Shown here one piece after another: positions 17,074 through 26,037 of a stretch of DNA of 64,000 nt. Position numbers and translations under genes: made by a program. Source of the DNA: Pedobacter roseus (lineage in GTDB: Bacteria > Bacteroidota > Bacteroidia > Sphingobacteriales > Sphingobacteriaceae); the NCBI RefSeq assembly GCF_014395225.1, contig NZ_CP060723.1, forward strand, positions 1,984,001 through 2,048,000, read 5' to 3'. The notes below the pieces were generated by a model that worked only from the letters and a program-made list of their open reading frames with translations, had not been told where the DNA came from and did not search any database. Position 1 is the stretch's first letter. Each line of letters begins with the position of its first letter.

Positions 17074-18063
17074 TTAACCTAAAATCTCATCGATTAATTT
17101 GATTTCAGTTTCACTAAATATGATGTTATCTAAAGCTTTAATTGAATCTGTAATCTGTTCTGGTTTACTGGCACCTATCAATACTGTTGTAATGCGATTA
17201 TCTTTTAAAATCCATGATAAAGCCATGTGCGCCAATTTTTGACCACGCGATTTTGCTACCTCATTTAATTTGCCGATTATTTCAATTTTCTCCGGGGTAA
17301 TATTGCTCTCTTTTAAGAAAACACCACTGGTAGCCACCCGCGAGTCGGCAGGGATACCATGTAAATATTTATCGGTAAGCAGTCCCTGTGCTAAAGGCGA
17401 AAAGGGGATACAGCCTACACCATTGTTTTCTAAAACATCAAGCAAACCGCTTTCTACCCAACGTTCGAACATCGAATATTTGGGCTGATGGATTAAACAT
17501 GGCGTACCGTTATCTTTTAAAATTTTAATGGCCTTTGCAGCATCTTCCGCCTGGTAGTTTGATATACCTACGTATAAAGCCTTTCCTTGCTGAACCATTA
17601 AGCTTAAAGCAGCCATGGTTTCTTCCAGCGGAGTTTCAGGATCAGGGCGGTGGTGATAGAAAATATCAACATAATCCAGTTTCATGCGTTTTAAACTTTG
17701 ATCCAAACTCGATACCAGGTATTTTTTTGATCCCCAATCGCCGTACGGGCCATCCCACATGGTATATCCGGCCTTGCTCGAAATAATCATTTCATCGCGG
17801 TAGCTTTTAAAATTTTCTTGAAGAATTTTACCAAAAACTTCCTCTGCAGAACCCGGAGGCGGACCATAATTATTTGCTAAGTCGAAGTGGGTGATGCCAT
17901 TATTAAAAGCGGTGTAAATTAAATTTTTACTGTTTTCAAAAACGTTTACATGTCCGAAATTATGCCATAAGCCCAATGAAATGGCCGGTAATTTAATTCC
18001 GCTCTTGCCACAGCGGCGGTATAACATTTTATCGTAACGTTCTACTGATATATTTTGATTCAT
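17074..18063 (-). CDS. Aldo/keto reductase, L-glyceraldehyde 3-phosphate reductase (YghZ)-like
   Basis: This 329-residue protein of the aldo/keto reductase superfamily is related to E. coli YghZ and to the Kv-beta/AKR14 group. The catalytic positions are Asp61, Tyr66, Lys97 and His138 (THFDLANNYG, SSKAGY, FYHHRPDP). The PPPGSAEEVFG segment and the long MWDGPYGDWGSKKYL loop are signatures of this branch. YghZ reduces L-glyceraldehyde 3-phosphate and methylglyoxal with NADPH, so a detoxifying role is possible. The start is ATG. It is separated from the CDF gene by a family B repeat. Confidence 0.92.
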   Translation of the reverse strand: MNQNISVERYDKMLYRRCGKSGIKLPAISLGLWHNFGHVNVFENSKNLIYTAFNNGITHFDLANNYGPPPGSAEEVFGKILQENFKSYRDEMIISSKAGYTMWDGPYGDWGSKKYLVSSLDQSLKRMKLDYVDIFYHHRPDPETPLEETMAALSLMVQQGKALYVGISNYQAEDAAKAIKILKDNGTPCLIHQPKYSMFERWVESGLLDVLENNGVGCIPFSPLAQGLLTDKYLHGIPADSRVATSGVFLKESNITPEKIEIIGKLNEVAKSRGQKLAHMALSWILKDNRITTVLIGASKPEQITDSIKALDNIIFSETEIKLIDEILG

Positions 18064-18304
18064 ATTTGGGATTTGATTGCACGCAATAATACTCAGTTTT
18101 ACCGGATTTTAATGAATAATGACTTAAAATTATCGACCAGTTTTGGTTTAGCTATTTACGAGCGTAAGTTTAATGATTGCTTCACACAACTGTTGTTAAT
18201 CTAAGCTTCCCAATAAATGAAGACAGTTGGTTGAAGACTTTTTATAGTCGAACACATAAATCATTTGTTTTTCGACAGATTACACTTGACAGATTACATT
18301 AGGG

Positions 18305-18359
18305 CAATCGTCTTTCCCGCGCAGGCGGGAATCTTAAGGCAATAGGCTTTAAAATCTCC
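18305..18359. repeat. Intergenic repeat, family C, copy 2
   Basis: AATCGTCTTTCCCGCG, GGCGGGAATCTTAAGGCAAT and GGCTTTAAAATCTCC match the order and spacing in the copy at 15744-15797. CGCGCAGGCG forms a small inner hairpin. Confidence 0.55.
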
Positions 18360-18375
18360 AATTGACCAATAATCC

Positions 18376-18419
18376 AAAGATCTCTCCACTTCGCGTTGCT
18401 TCGGTCGAGAAGACGATCC
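18376..18419. repeat. Intergenic repeat, family B, right half
   Basis: AAAGATCTCTCCACTTCGCG, TTGCTTCGGTCGAG and AGACGATCC match the right half of the full copy at 16976-17060. The left half is absent; a family C element sits directly before it. Confidence 0.6.
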
Positions 18420-18685
18420 TTATAAGAGAATTTGTTAATATTAGCATTTGAAGATCTTTTCACTTTAAGTTAATGACATCGTCCTTTTGAGCAGATTAAT
18501 TCTCTCTTTATAAATTTCTACATTTTGTTATCACCATTTCTACAAATCGTATCATTGGTATTGTTTCGCGTAAATTATTCTTTACTATCTGTCTTTGCAA
18601 TCATCTAAATCGTTTTATTTGTAATATTAAGTGATATCCTTATATTTAAAAAAATAAAAAAAATCTAAACCAAGTATTCCATTTT

Positions 18686-19858
18686 ATGAAATTAAAATCA
18701 TTAGCGGGCCTCGGCGTTCTGGCTGCAATCGGGTTTGCATCATGCCAATCTGAAACCAAAAAAACTTCCTCTACAGATAGTTTGAAAAGCGACGCTGCAG
18801 CAGTTGTTAAATTAGTTCCCGATTCTTTTAAAAAAGAAATTGATGGTAAACAAACTGCTTTGTACACTTTAAAGAACAAGAATAATGCGGAGGCAGTTTT
18901 TACCAATTACGGTGGACGTTTAGTGAGCTTATTGGTGCCAAACAAAGATGGGAAACTGGTAGATGTAGTGGTTGGTTTTAAAAGCGTAAGCGATTACGAA
19001 AAATCGACAGAGCCTTACTTTGGCGCAACCATTGGTCGTTATGGCAACCGTATTGCTAAAGGAAAATTTACGCTTGAAGGTAAAACCTATTCGTTATTTA
19101 CCAATAATGGTCAAAATACACTTCATGGTGGTAAAAAAGGCTATCAATACGTGGTTTGGGATGCAACTCAACCCGCCGAAAATACTTTAGTATTACATTA
19201 TTTATCAAAAGATGGAGATGAAAATTTTCCTGGCAATTTAGATGTTAAGGTAACTTATATTTTAACCGATAATAATGAATTAAAAATGGACTATGAAGCC
19301 AAAACAGATAAAACTACCGTGGTAAACTTAACCAATCATGCATTTTTTAATTTAAATGGTGATGGAAGCGGAACCATTTTAAACCATGAGGTGCAAATTT
19401 ATGCTGATGGATACACCCCGGTAGATTCGACCTTGATCCCGACCGGAAAAATTGAAAAAGTAGCAGGAACACCTTTCGATTTTAACAAAACCACAACTAT
19501 CGGTGCCCGTATAAATGATAAAAATGAACAGTTAACCTTCGGAAAAGGCTACGACCATAATTACGTACTCAATAAGACTAAAGCGATGGGCATGTTTCAT
19601 GCTGCTACCGTTAAAGGAGATAAATCGGGTATTGTAATGGATATTTATACGCAAGAACCTGGTTTACAGTTTTATAGTGGTAATTTCATGCAGAGTAAAA
19701 ATACCTTTAAATCAGGAGCGAAAGATGATTTCAGAACTGCGATTGCAATGGAAACTCAACATTTTCCGGATTCTCCGAACCAACCTGCATTTCCTTCTAC
19801 GGTATTAAAACCCGGGCAATTATACAAAACAAGTTCAATCTATAAATTTACCAAGTAA
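18686..19858 (+). CDS. Aldose 1-epimerase (galactose mutarotase), lipoprotein
   Basis: This 390-residue enzyme interconverts alpha and beta anomers of aldoses such as galactose, and feeds sugar catabolism. It has a lipoprotein signal with lipobox GFASC (Cys20), so it is exported and lipid-anchored, as in many Bacteroidota. Catalytic positions are His147 (NTLHGGKKG), His218 (NLTNHAFFN) and Glu356 (AMETQHFPDSPN), together with the conserved GRYGNRIAKGKF. A Ser/Thr/Lys-rich linker follows the Cys. It is a single gene ending at a convergent hairpin. Confidence 0.94.
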   Translation: MKLKSLAGLGVLAAIGFASCQSETKKTSSTDSLKSDAAAVVKLVPDSFKKEIDGKQTALYTLKNKNNAEAVFTNYGGRLVSLLVPNKDGKLVDVVVGFKSVSDYEKSTEPYFGATIGRYGNRIAKGKFTLEGKTYSLFTNNGQNTLHGGKKGYQYVVWDATQPAENTLVLHYLSKDGDENFPGNLDVKVTYILTDNNELKMDYEAKTDKTTVVNLTNHAFFNLNGDGSGTILNHEVQIYADGYTPVDSTLIPTGKIEKVAGTPFDFNKTTTIGARINDKNEQLTFGKGYDHNYVLNKTKAMGMFHAATVKGDKSGIVMDIYTQEPGLQFYSGNFMQSKNTFKSGAKDDFRTAIAMETQHFPDSPNQPAFPSTVLKPGQLYKTSSIYKFTK

Positions 19859-19897
19859 CAATTGGTAATCCCTGCATCTCCTTGATGATAACATGGT

Positions 19898-19925
19898 ATA
19901 CGGTCTGTGGAAACACAGGCCGTAT
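19898..19925. terminator. Convergent hairpin with GAAA loop
   Basis: A 12-bp stem (ATACGGTCTGTG with CACAGGCCGTAT, one G-U pair) is capped by a GAAA tetraloop between two convergent genes. The T-runs are weak on both sides. It could stop transcription from both directions. Confidence 0.55.
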
Positions 19926-19929
19926 CTGT

Positions 19930-20595
19930 TTAGAAAAGATCCTGTAAAACCGGATCGGTATAATCTTCTATAAAAGCAATAATGTTATTATAAGCCGAAA
20001 ATTCCTCTTTGGTGTGCATGGTGGTAAGCGCTACACACTTCATCCCTGCATTTTGTGCCGCTTCAACACCCTTTGGGGCATCTTCAAAAACAATACATTC
20101 GCTGGCATCAATCCCTAAAATTTCAGCACCTTTAGTAAAAGTTTCAGGATCTGGTTTGCTGTTTGCTACATCTTCGGCGCTTACTATCGCTTTAAAATAC
20201 GAACGAATATTTAAATTATCGAGTACAAAATTAATATTGAAAGGAATTGCAGCCGAACCAATCGCCATTTGAATGCCCGATTGTTTTGCCTTTTGCATAA
20301 AATCGCCCAAGCCGTCAATTAACGCCAGATGTTTTTTATATGCGGCCTGATACCGGTGTTCTTTTTCAATAGAAATCTGATCAATCTGTTCCTGTGAGAA
20401 ATGACCTACACCAAAAACGCGTTCTAGCAGGTCCTGATTTTTACCGTACATCTGTTTTTTTACCGCATCGAAGCTGATGCTGGCGCCTAAATCCTTCGTG
20501 AGGATGTTATGCCATGCCTGATTATGAAAAGCCATGTCGTTAATCATGGTGCCATTTAAATCGAAAAGAAAAGCTTTGGGTTTAGGGGTTATCAT
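19930..20595 (-). CDS. HAD-family hydrolase, beta-phosphoglucomutase/phosphatase-like
   Basis: This 221-residue HAD protein has a helical cap inserted after motif I (subclass I). Motif I reads FDLNGT: nucleophile Asp12 is present, but the normal second Asp (general acid/base) is Asn14. Motif II is GSAAIPFN, the motif III region is KPDPETF, and motif IV is VFEDAPKGVEAAQ. The closest known types are beta-phosphoglucomutase and sugar-phosphate phosphatases. The Asp-to-Asn change would weaken phosphatase chemistry in a standard HAD, although I recall similar DLNGT forms in other Bacteroidota. The gene converges on the mutarotase, with a hairpin between. Confidence 0.88.
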   Translation of the reverse strand: MITPKPKAFLFDLNGTMINDMAFHNQAWHNILTKDLGASISFDAVKKQMYGKNQDLLERVFGVGHFSQEQIDQISIEKEHRYQAAYKKHLALIDGLGDFMQKAKQSGIQMAIGSAAIPFNINFVLDNLNIRSYFKAIVSAEDVANSKPDPETFTKGAEILGIDASECIVFEDAPKGVEAAQNAGMKCVALTTMHTKEEFSAYNNIIAFIEDYTDPVLQDLF

Positions 20596-20811
20596 GGCGG
20601 CAAAATTATCAGATTTTTTTATGATTAAGTTAAAATCGGGTCATCAATCCGAAATTTAACATTTAAATTATCCCTTACCCTACAGATAGAGAGATGTTAA
20701 TAAATAAAAGCCTGCTGAGTTGTAATTTTTTGCCTGTTGCTTCCGTTTGGGTATTTGGAAATCCGCGATACATGTAATAGCTTGCATTGTTTTAAAAAAC
20801 GGATAAATGTT

Positions 20812-21426
20812 ATGGATGCTGCCAGGCATGAAAGTGAACCGCTTATTAACTATTTAAATGATCTGCAGCCCCTTTGCGAAGAAATAATCGAACGGGCAAA
20901 AGCGGAAACATTTAGGGTTTCTGTGCGTAAAAATGATATTTTACCTTGTTTAAATGAACTGCACGGCGATTGTTTGTTTTTCATTATTAAAGGTTTGGTA
21001 CGTGGCTTTATCGTGGATGAAGGTAAAGACATTACCTCGTGGTTAATTGATGAAAATCACCTGATCGGGAGTATCCGGAATCCAGGTAGCGTTAAACCCA
21101 CCTACAAAGAACAGTTCCAGGCATTAGAAGATTCTGATCTGCTTATACTTCCATACCACCTTATTGATGCAATGTATGCACAATTCCCCGAAACCAATAT
21201 ATTGGCCAGAAAACTTTTAGCCATACATTATCACATGTCGCAGGAACGCTCTATTTTATCCAGGATCCCTTCTGCTGAAGCACGTTACAGGCAATTCAAA
21301 GATGGCCACCCAACCATAAAATTCAGGGTGCCATTAAAGTTTTTAGCCAGTTACCTGGGCATCCGCATCGAAACTTTGAGCAGGATCAGGAGAAAGGAAA
21401 AGCTTGAAGCAAATCTTAAGGATTAA
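20812..21426 (+). CDS. Crp/Fnr-family transcriptional regulator-like protein
   Basis: This protein is about 204 residues from the ATG at 20812; a TTG 25 codons upstream adds a non-family N-terminus and is rejected. The N-terminal part looks like a cyclic-nucleotide-binding (cNMP) fold, with hydrophobic strands and CLFFIIKGLVRGFIVDEGKDI as the core hairpin. A long dimer helix follows. The C-terminal SAEARYRQF and RVPLKFLASYLGIRIETLSRIRR match the Crp winged-helix recognition segment common in Bacteroidota. The usual Arg/Glu ligand contacts of CAP are not obvious, so the effector is unknown. It overlaps the 3' end of the convergent PAP2 gene by 11 bases. Confidence 0.85.
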   Translation: MDAARHESEPLINYLNDLQPLCEEIIERAKAETFRVSVRKNDILPCLNELHGDCLFFIIKGLVRGFIVDEGKDITSWLIDENHLIGSIRNPGSVKPTYKEQFQALEDSDLLILPYHLIDAMYAQFPETNILARKLLAIHYHMSQERSILSRIPSAEARYRQFKDGHPTIKFRVPLKFLASYLGIRIETLSRIRRKEKLEANLKD

Positions 21427-22060
21427 CCTGCTTTTTCTTAAAATAGAAATAACACAAGGGGAAAAGGCAGATCAGGCCGAGTAAAAAGCCTCCAACCGTA
21501 TCGGTAAACCAATGTGCGCCCAAATAAATCCTTGATGGCGCAATCGTCACGATCAAAAATGCTGATAGGTATGTAACGATGTTTTTAGTGTTTTTCGGGA
21601 TGTTTTTCGAAGTATTCATCAGGATAATCAGGAAACCGAAAAATAAAGTATAGGACAATACATGCCCGCTTGGGTAACTCTGAAAACGGTTAACTTCCAC
21701 CAAACGAACATAAAATGCAGTTGGCCTTGGACGGTTAATCACATTTTTTATTCCTAAAATAATCAGTCCCGATAGTAAAACGGTTGAAATAAATATACTC
21801 TCGCGTTTATATTTCTGCCAATAAAAAATGGCAGCGACAATTATAACAGAAAGTAAAGAATAAGGGAGTTCACCAAAAAAACTAATGGCTAGCATTACTT
21901 TATCTAACCAATCAGCGTGATATTGCTGAATAAACAGTGAAGTTTTAATATCAAAAGCGAGAATAGGGTGTTGCGCGATAAAAAAACTCAAAGTGGCAAA
22001 GGATACAAGGAGTACGGCGAGTATAAAAATTAAGGTATTTCGTTTCAAAAGGAGATTCAT
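21416..22060 (-). CDS. PAP2-family membrane phosphatase
   Basis: This 214-residue inner-membrane protein of the type 2 phosphatidic acid phosphatase family has five or six hydrophobic segments. The three-part phosphatase signature is complete: Lys105 to Pro113 (KNVINRPRP), PSGH with His133, and SRIYLGAHWFTD with Arg177, His183 and Asp187. Such enzymes remove phosphate from undecaprenyl pyrophosphate, phosphatidic acid or lipid A intermediates in the periplasm; which of these applies is not clear here. It starts with ATG; the 3' end overlaps the Crp-like gene by 11 bases on the other strand. Confidence 0.93.
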   Translation of the reverse strand: MNLLLKRNTLIFILAVLLVSFATLSFFIAQHPILAFDIKTSLFIQQYHADWLDKVMLAISFFGELPYSLLSVIIVAAIFYWQKYKRESIFISTVLLSGLIILGIKNVINRPRPTAFYVRLVEVNRFQSYPSGHVLSYTLFFGFLIILMNTSKNIPKNTKNIVTYLSAFLIVTIAPSRIYLGAHWFTDTVGGFLLGLICLFPLCYFYFKKKQVNP

Positions 22061-22192
22061 AGGCAGGGAAAATTCAAAACTATGGATTTTATGCCAATAG
22101 AAATAAAAAATAATCAGGCTTTTTAAATTGTATACGTCTTAACAGACGAAATTGTTAAAAAATATTATCTTTATTCTTTTAACGAATCTCAC

Positions 22193-23236
22193 ATGCAGGA
22201 AAATCATTCCACAGAAGGTGCGCCAGAAAGCCATTTTAACGAAAGCCTGTGCGCAAACTGTCAGTTAAACGTATACGAACCTGGTTATGCCATTAATTTA
22301 TGTTCTGATTGCCGGAAAAGTTTAATTAAATATCCCATCCCCAAATGGATTAAATTTTTCGCGCTCGGCATCTTAGCCGTTATGGTAATCAGTTTGGTGC
22401 GTACGCAGCAATATATCTCTGCAGCAGTCCATTTAGGCAAAGCAGAGAACGCAATCGATCAAAAACATTTTATAACCGCACAGCGCGAGTTGAGTTTAGT
22501 ATTGAATAAATTTCCGAAAGATTTCAATGCCAATGCCTATATGATGGTAGCAAGTGCCTATAATTTTGATTTTGAAGCGTACCAGATCGCTTTTGATAAG
22601 GTAGCAGATATAAAAACAGAGGATGAAGCCTTGTTGAGCACGGTAAATGCAGCCTCTGAATATATTGCCCAATCGTTCCCTAAAGATACGTTAATGTATA
22701 AACGTATTGTTGCCGTTGCAAAGGATAAGGAAAAATTATTGGCCATGGTTGATAGTACGGACGAAATTGTATTAAAAACGCACATTGCCAACTTTTTATT
22801 CGAGACAAAAGATTATGATCTAGTGGATGGTATTGTAAACAAGGTTTTGGCAGTTGATCCTAATTTTTATCAGGCTTTAAGTTTGAAAACCGCTGTTAAA
22901 AGAAACACGGCCAAATACGATGAAGCTTTGGCACTTTGCGATCGGTTACTGGCATTTAACGCCGAAGATATTTATGTTTTATCGCAAAAGGCAAGGATTG
23001 AACTCAAACGGAAACATGATAAGGATGCTGCTGTTTTTGCTTCAAAAGCACTCGCCCTTGATCCTGAGAATGACTGTGCTATTGAAGCCACGGCGATGGT
23101 AGACTATTTTGCCGGCAGGAAAAAGGCAAGTTTGGCGAGTTTGTCCAAAATAAAGGCCCATGAAGCCCAATCGGGCGATAGCACCATATCAAAACGTTTA
23201 TCACCCATTATTTTGGGTTCAGAAATTTATAGGTAA
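22193..23236 (+). CDS. Membrane-anchored TPR protein with N-terminal zinc ribbon
   Basis: This 347-residue protein has three parts. A zinc-ribbon-like start has Cys20-x2-Cys23 and Cys37-x2-Cys40. A single membrane helix lies at about 50-70, and the rest is a helical region of TPR-like repeats (for example EALALCDRLLAFNAEDIYVLSQKARIELK, described here by position about 245-280). The zinc ribbon would lie on one side of the membrane and the TPR region on the other. TPR regions usually bind partner proteins. The next gene, a membrane metalloprotease, begins 15 bases later, so the two are likely one operon and may work together. No enzyme motif is seen. Confidence 0.8.
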   Translation: MQENHSTEGAPESHFNESLCANCQLNVYEPGYAINLCSDCRKSLIKYPIPKWIKFFALGILAVMVISLVRTQQYISAAVHLGKAENAIDQKHFITAQRELSLVLNKFPKDFNANAYMMVASAYNFDFEAYQIAFDKVADIKTEDEALLSTVNAASEYIAQSFPKDTLMYKRIVAVAKDKEKLLAMVDSTDEIVLKTHIANFLFETKDYDLVDGIVNKVLAVDPNFYQALSLKTAVKRNTAKYDEALALCDRLLAFNAEDIYVLSQKARIELKRKHDKDAAVFASKALALDPENDCAIEATAMVDYFAGRKKASLASLSKIKAHEAQSGDSTISKRLSPIILGSEIYR

Positions 23237-23251
23237 TTAAAAGATAAAATC

Positions 23252-23782
23252 ATGTTTGTTCCAGGTATATTAATCAGTATCGCTACTTTTCCGGGTGTAA
23301 TTGTACATGAGCTTGCCCACCAGCTTTTTTGCAGGTTATTTAAGGTTCCGGTGTTCGAGGTTTGTTATTTCAGAACCGAAAACCCTGTAGGTTATGTTTT
23401 ACATGAGCCCGCGCCAAAGGTTTATCAAACTGTATTTATTTCTGTAGGTCCTTTTATTATTAATTCACTCTTGTGTTTTGTTATAGGTTTTTCTGCTGCG
23501 CTGCAGTTTAAATTCAATTCGGCAAATATTTTAGATTATTTATTGATGTATCTGGCCATTTCCATCGGTGCGCATGCATTTCCAAGCACAGGCGATGCAA
23601 ACAGTTTGTGGAATGCGGTTGTAAAATCAAAAACTACTTCCTGGTTGTCTAAAATTGTGGTAATTCCTATAGTCGGTTTCATATACGCGGGTGCATTGGG
23701 ATCTTTCTTTTGGCTCGATATTATTTATGGTGGGGCCGTAGCTTTAGGCTTACCGTATCTGATCATTAAATTTTTGGTTTAA
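23252..23782 (+). CDS. Integral-membrane zinc metalloprotease, M50/DUF3267-like
   Basis: This 176-residue protein is mostly hydrophobic, with about five membrane segments. It carries HExxH as His19-Glu20-x-x-His23 (VIVHELAHQLFC) in the first helix. The region GAHAFPSTGDANSLW with Asp115 could supply the third zinc ligand. This is the arrangement of small site-2-protease-like (M50) or DUF3267 enzymes, which cleave membrane proteins or serve as maturation proteases. No PDZ domain is present. It follows the zinc-ribbon TPR gene by 15 bases. The substrate is unknown, but the upstream TPR protein is a reasonable partner or target. Confidence 0.78.
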   Translation: MFVPGILISIATFPGVIVHELAHQLFCRLFKVPVFEVCYFRTENPVGYVLHEPAPKVYQTVFISVGPFIINSLLCFVIGFSAALQFKFNSANILDYLLMYLAISIGAHAFPSTGDANSLWNAVVKSKTTSWLSKIVVIPIVGFIYAGALGSFFWLDIIYGGAVALGLPYLIIKFLV

Positions 23783-24274
23783 TAAAAACTACAGTGGTGA
23801 GAAATATTCATCAAGGAAATAAAACGATTCATCAAGGAAATATGCCTATATGTATAAACCGTTATGAAATATTAAAAGGATTTTGAATCTTCGAACCAGA
23901 TAATAAGGATATCTATGCTTACGAGGTTGGCAGGATTAATTTCCTGCCGACTGAAGAAGCACCACCCACCGAAATTTATTCTATAAATAATAGCTTAGTG
24001 TTAACGCTCCGGCCGAAGCCTACCTCCTTTAAACAGGGAGGAGCTTAGGTTGTTTTTACTTTGGGTATCAAACCAGTAGCTAGGCCATGTTAAGATCAGG
24101 CTATTAAACTAGCGAGCACGATAGGGATATAAACCATTTGCTAGCTACGAAAGGTTACATCGTAATGAGGTTTTGGAAACGTGAGATAACGAAAATTTAG
24201 TCAGTTTCGCAGATCAGGTATTACTTTATATAGAAGCTGTAAAAACCTCTATTATACCAGAATATAATGTGTTA
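23783..24274. other. Intergenic region with short tandem repeat and possible gene remnant
   Basis: The 492-base gap holds a 16-base direct repeat (ATTCATCAAGGAAATA at 23806-23821 and 23827-23842, period 21). Around 23890-24047 one frame reads like protein (FEPDNKDIYAYEVGRIN, then a Pro/Glu-rich end) but has a stop just before it and no start, so it may be the remains of a gene. CTCCTTTAAACAGGGAGGAG near 24026-24045 is a small hairpin. No intact gene is seen. Confidence 0.4.
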
Positions 24275-24625
24275 TTATTTTACGACAATCTGTTTAGGAT
24301 CAGTAACTACAATTTGCCTTTTCCCTTTAAATTCGCTCACAATGCCGGTTACACAGATTTTGTTTCCCATAAACATGCTGGATGGTTCAGATGGAAATTT
24401 GCTTTCATCTTCTTTGTTAATCACTACCGTAATCAGTTCTTTTGGATAAGCACCCCCTAAATTAATCAAAGTTAATTTCTCCAATCCCTTTGTGCTGTAA
24501 ACCGAATCGCAGATGGTTACATTTTTACCTACATATTGGGCTGCATCTTTAGCCAATACTAAAGTTTGGCTTTTTGCTGCAAATGCAGTGGCCAATACAA
24601 ACAGAAGGAGAGATAATTTTTTCAT
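24275..24625 (-). CDS. Secreted OB-fold-like protein
   Basis: This is a 116-residue protein from the ATG at 24625; codons upstream read as non-family sequence. The signal peptide is MKKLSLLLFVLATAFAAKSQ. The mature part has the strand pattern of a small OB-fold domain (YVGKNVTICDSVYS, LTLINLGG, MGNKICVTGIVSEFKGKRQIVV). It resembles periplasmic OB-fold proteins that bind nucleic acid or oligosaccharide, but no function can be given. The gene is divergent from the hydroxylase gene at 24820. Confidence 0.75.
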   Translation of the reverse strand: MKKLSLLLFVLATAFAAKSQTLVLAKDAAQYVGKNVTICDSVYSTKGLEKLTLINLGGAYPKELITVVINKEDESKFPSEPSSMFMGNKICVTGIVSEFKGKRQIVVTDPKQIVVK

Positions 24626-24819
24626 ATCGATGGGATGAATAAAACAGATTGCGCAGCAGTGCCAGATCCATTTTTTTTGCAAGTCAAAGTTAAGCTGAAT
24701 TTGACAGAAATCAATAACAAATATTAAACACGCATAAATTTTACATGAAGAGGATTTTATCTTCACAGGAATATTATCTAAATTGTAATCATATCACTAG
24801 CCAAATATTTTAAGCCAGT

Positions 24820-26037
24820 ATGAAAGTGGATTACATTGCGTTATCTGTGCCGGTTTTTTTTATCCTGATTGGGATAGAACTCGCCTATAATTTCTATAAA
24901 AAACTAAACTACTACCGGCTTAACGATAGTATTGCCAATTTAAGTCAGGGTATAGGGCAGCAGCTTACCGGGATTTTCATGAAAACGGCCTTGTTTTTTG
25001 GTTATAAATATATTTTTGAGCATTGGCGCTTTTTTGAATTACCAAAAACCGTCTGGATCTGGATGCTGCTATTTATCGGTGTCGATTTTTTCTACTACTG
25101 GTTCCACCGGATGAGCCATCAGATAAATGCTTTGTGGGCCGCGCATATTGTACACCACCAATCGGAAGAATATAACTTAACTGTTGCTTTACGCCAAAGC
25201 TGGTTTCAGGGTTGGTTTAGCTGGCTATTTTATTTACCGTTGGCCCTTGTGGGTTTCGATCCCATTATGTTTTTAACCCTGAGTTCTTTTAATACGCTTT
25301 ATCAGTTCTGGATCCATACCAGGGCAATTAAAAATATGGGTTTTCTGGAATTTATATTAAATACGCCATCGCATCACCGGGTACACCATGGTTCTAACCC
25401 TAAATATATCGATAAGAACCATGCAGGTACCTTAATTATCTGGGATCGCATTTTCGGGACTTTTCAAAAAGAGGAAGAAGAAGTTTATTATGGCATTACC
25501 AAACCATTGGCCAGCTGGAACCCTGTTTGGGCAAACCTGCATTATTGGGATGACCTGGTTAAAACGGCTAAACAATCGCCTAAAATAAGTGATAAAGTTA
25601 AAGTTTTTTTAAAACCTCCCGGATGGTTTCCTTCACATTTAGGTGGGTTTCAGTCTGCGCCTGAAATTAATCCGCTAACTTATCAAAAATATAATCCGGT
25701 TTATCAAAGCAAGTTAACGGGTTATGTGCTTATACAGTTTTTAGTAGCATTGGCCGCGGGTTCTGTTCTATTGTTCTCCTATCATAAAATGGAAACCATC
25801 GCCGTAGTATCGGGATCTTTTTTTACGATATTGACCTTAATCACCTGTGGTGCTTTGTTAGAGCAGAAAGCATGGCAAATTAAGTTCGAATATTTCAGGC
25901 TGATATTTGGCGTTTTGTTAGTGCTGGTTTTTAAAATCGCTGTCGGGTATCAAGTAATTTTTGTGGCTATCCAGTTAATATCCGTAATTTGGTTCTTTAA
26001 TTTGCAAAATGCAAATCCTAATCCCAATGAAGACTAA
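24820..26037 (+). CDS. Sterol desaturase/fatty acid hydroxylase superfamily, AGMO-like
   Basis: This is a 405-residue integral-membrane di-iron enzyme. The eight-histidine signature is present as HRMSH (96-100), HIVHH (109-113) and HHRVHH (185-190), with further His at 166 and 201. These bind two iron atoms that activate oxygen. The N-terminal half (about 1-210) is the catalytic domain; the C-terminal 110 residues are extra membrane helices. The length and C-terminal extension resemble alkylglycerol monooxygenase (TMEM195), which cleaves ether lipids. The gene overlaps the next one, a YhhN lysoplasmalogenase, by 11-29 bases, which supports a role in ether-lipid breakdown. Substrate assignment is inference. 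Confidence 0.88.
   Translation: MKVDYIALSVPVFFILIGIELAYNFYKKLNYYRLNDSIANLSQGIGQQLTGIFMKTALFFGYKYIFEHWRFFELPKTVWIWMLLFIGVDFFYYWFHRMSHQINALWAAHIVHHQSEEYNLTVALRQSWFQGWFSWLFYLPLALVGFDPIMFLTLSSFNTLYQFWIHTRAIKNMGFLEFILNTPSHHRVHHGSNPKYIDKNHAGTLIIWDRIFGTFQKEEEEVYYGITKPLASWNPVWANLHYWDDLVKTAKQSPKISDKVKVFLKPPGWFPSHLGGFQSAPEINPLTYQKYNPVYQSKLTGYVLIQFLVALAAGSVLLFSYHKMETIAVVSGSFFTILTLITCGALLEQKAWQIKFEYFRLIFGVLLVLVFKIAVGYQVIFVAIQLISVIWFFNLQNANPNPNED

Larger units (their letters stand above)
18064..18685. other. Long intergenic region with repeats
   Basis: This 622-base divergent gap separates the aldo/keto reductase and the galactose mutarotase. It contains a family C repeat (18305-18359) and a family B half copy (18376-18419). 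The rest is AT-rich, with no frame that looks coding. An AT-rich stretch at 18632-18660 just before the mutarotase may hold its promoter. Confidence 0.5.
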
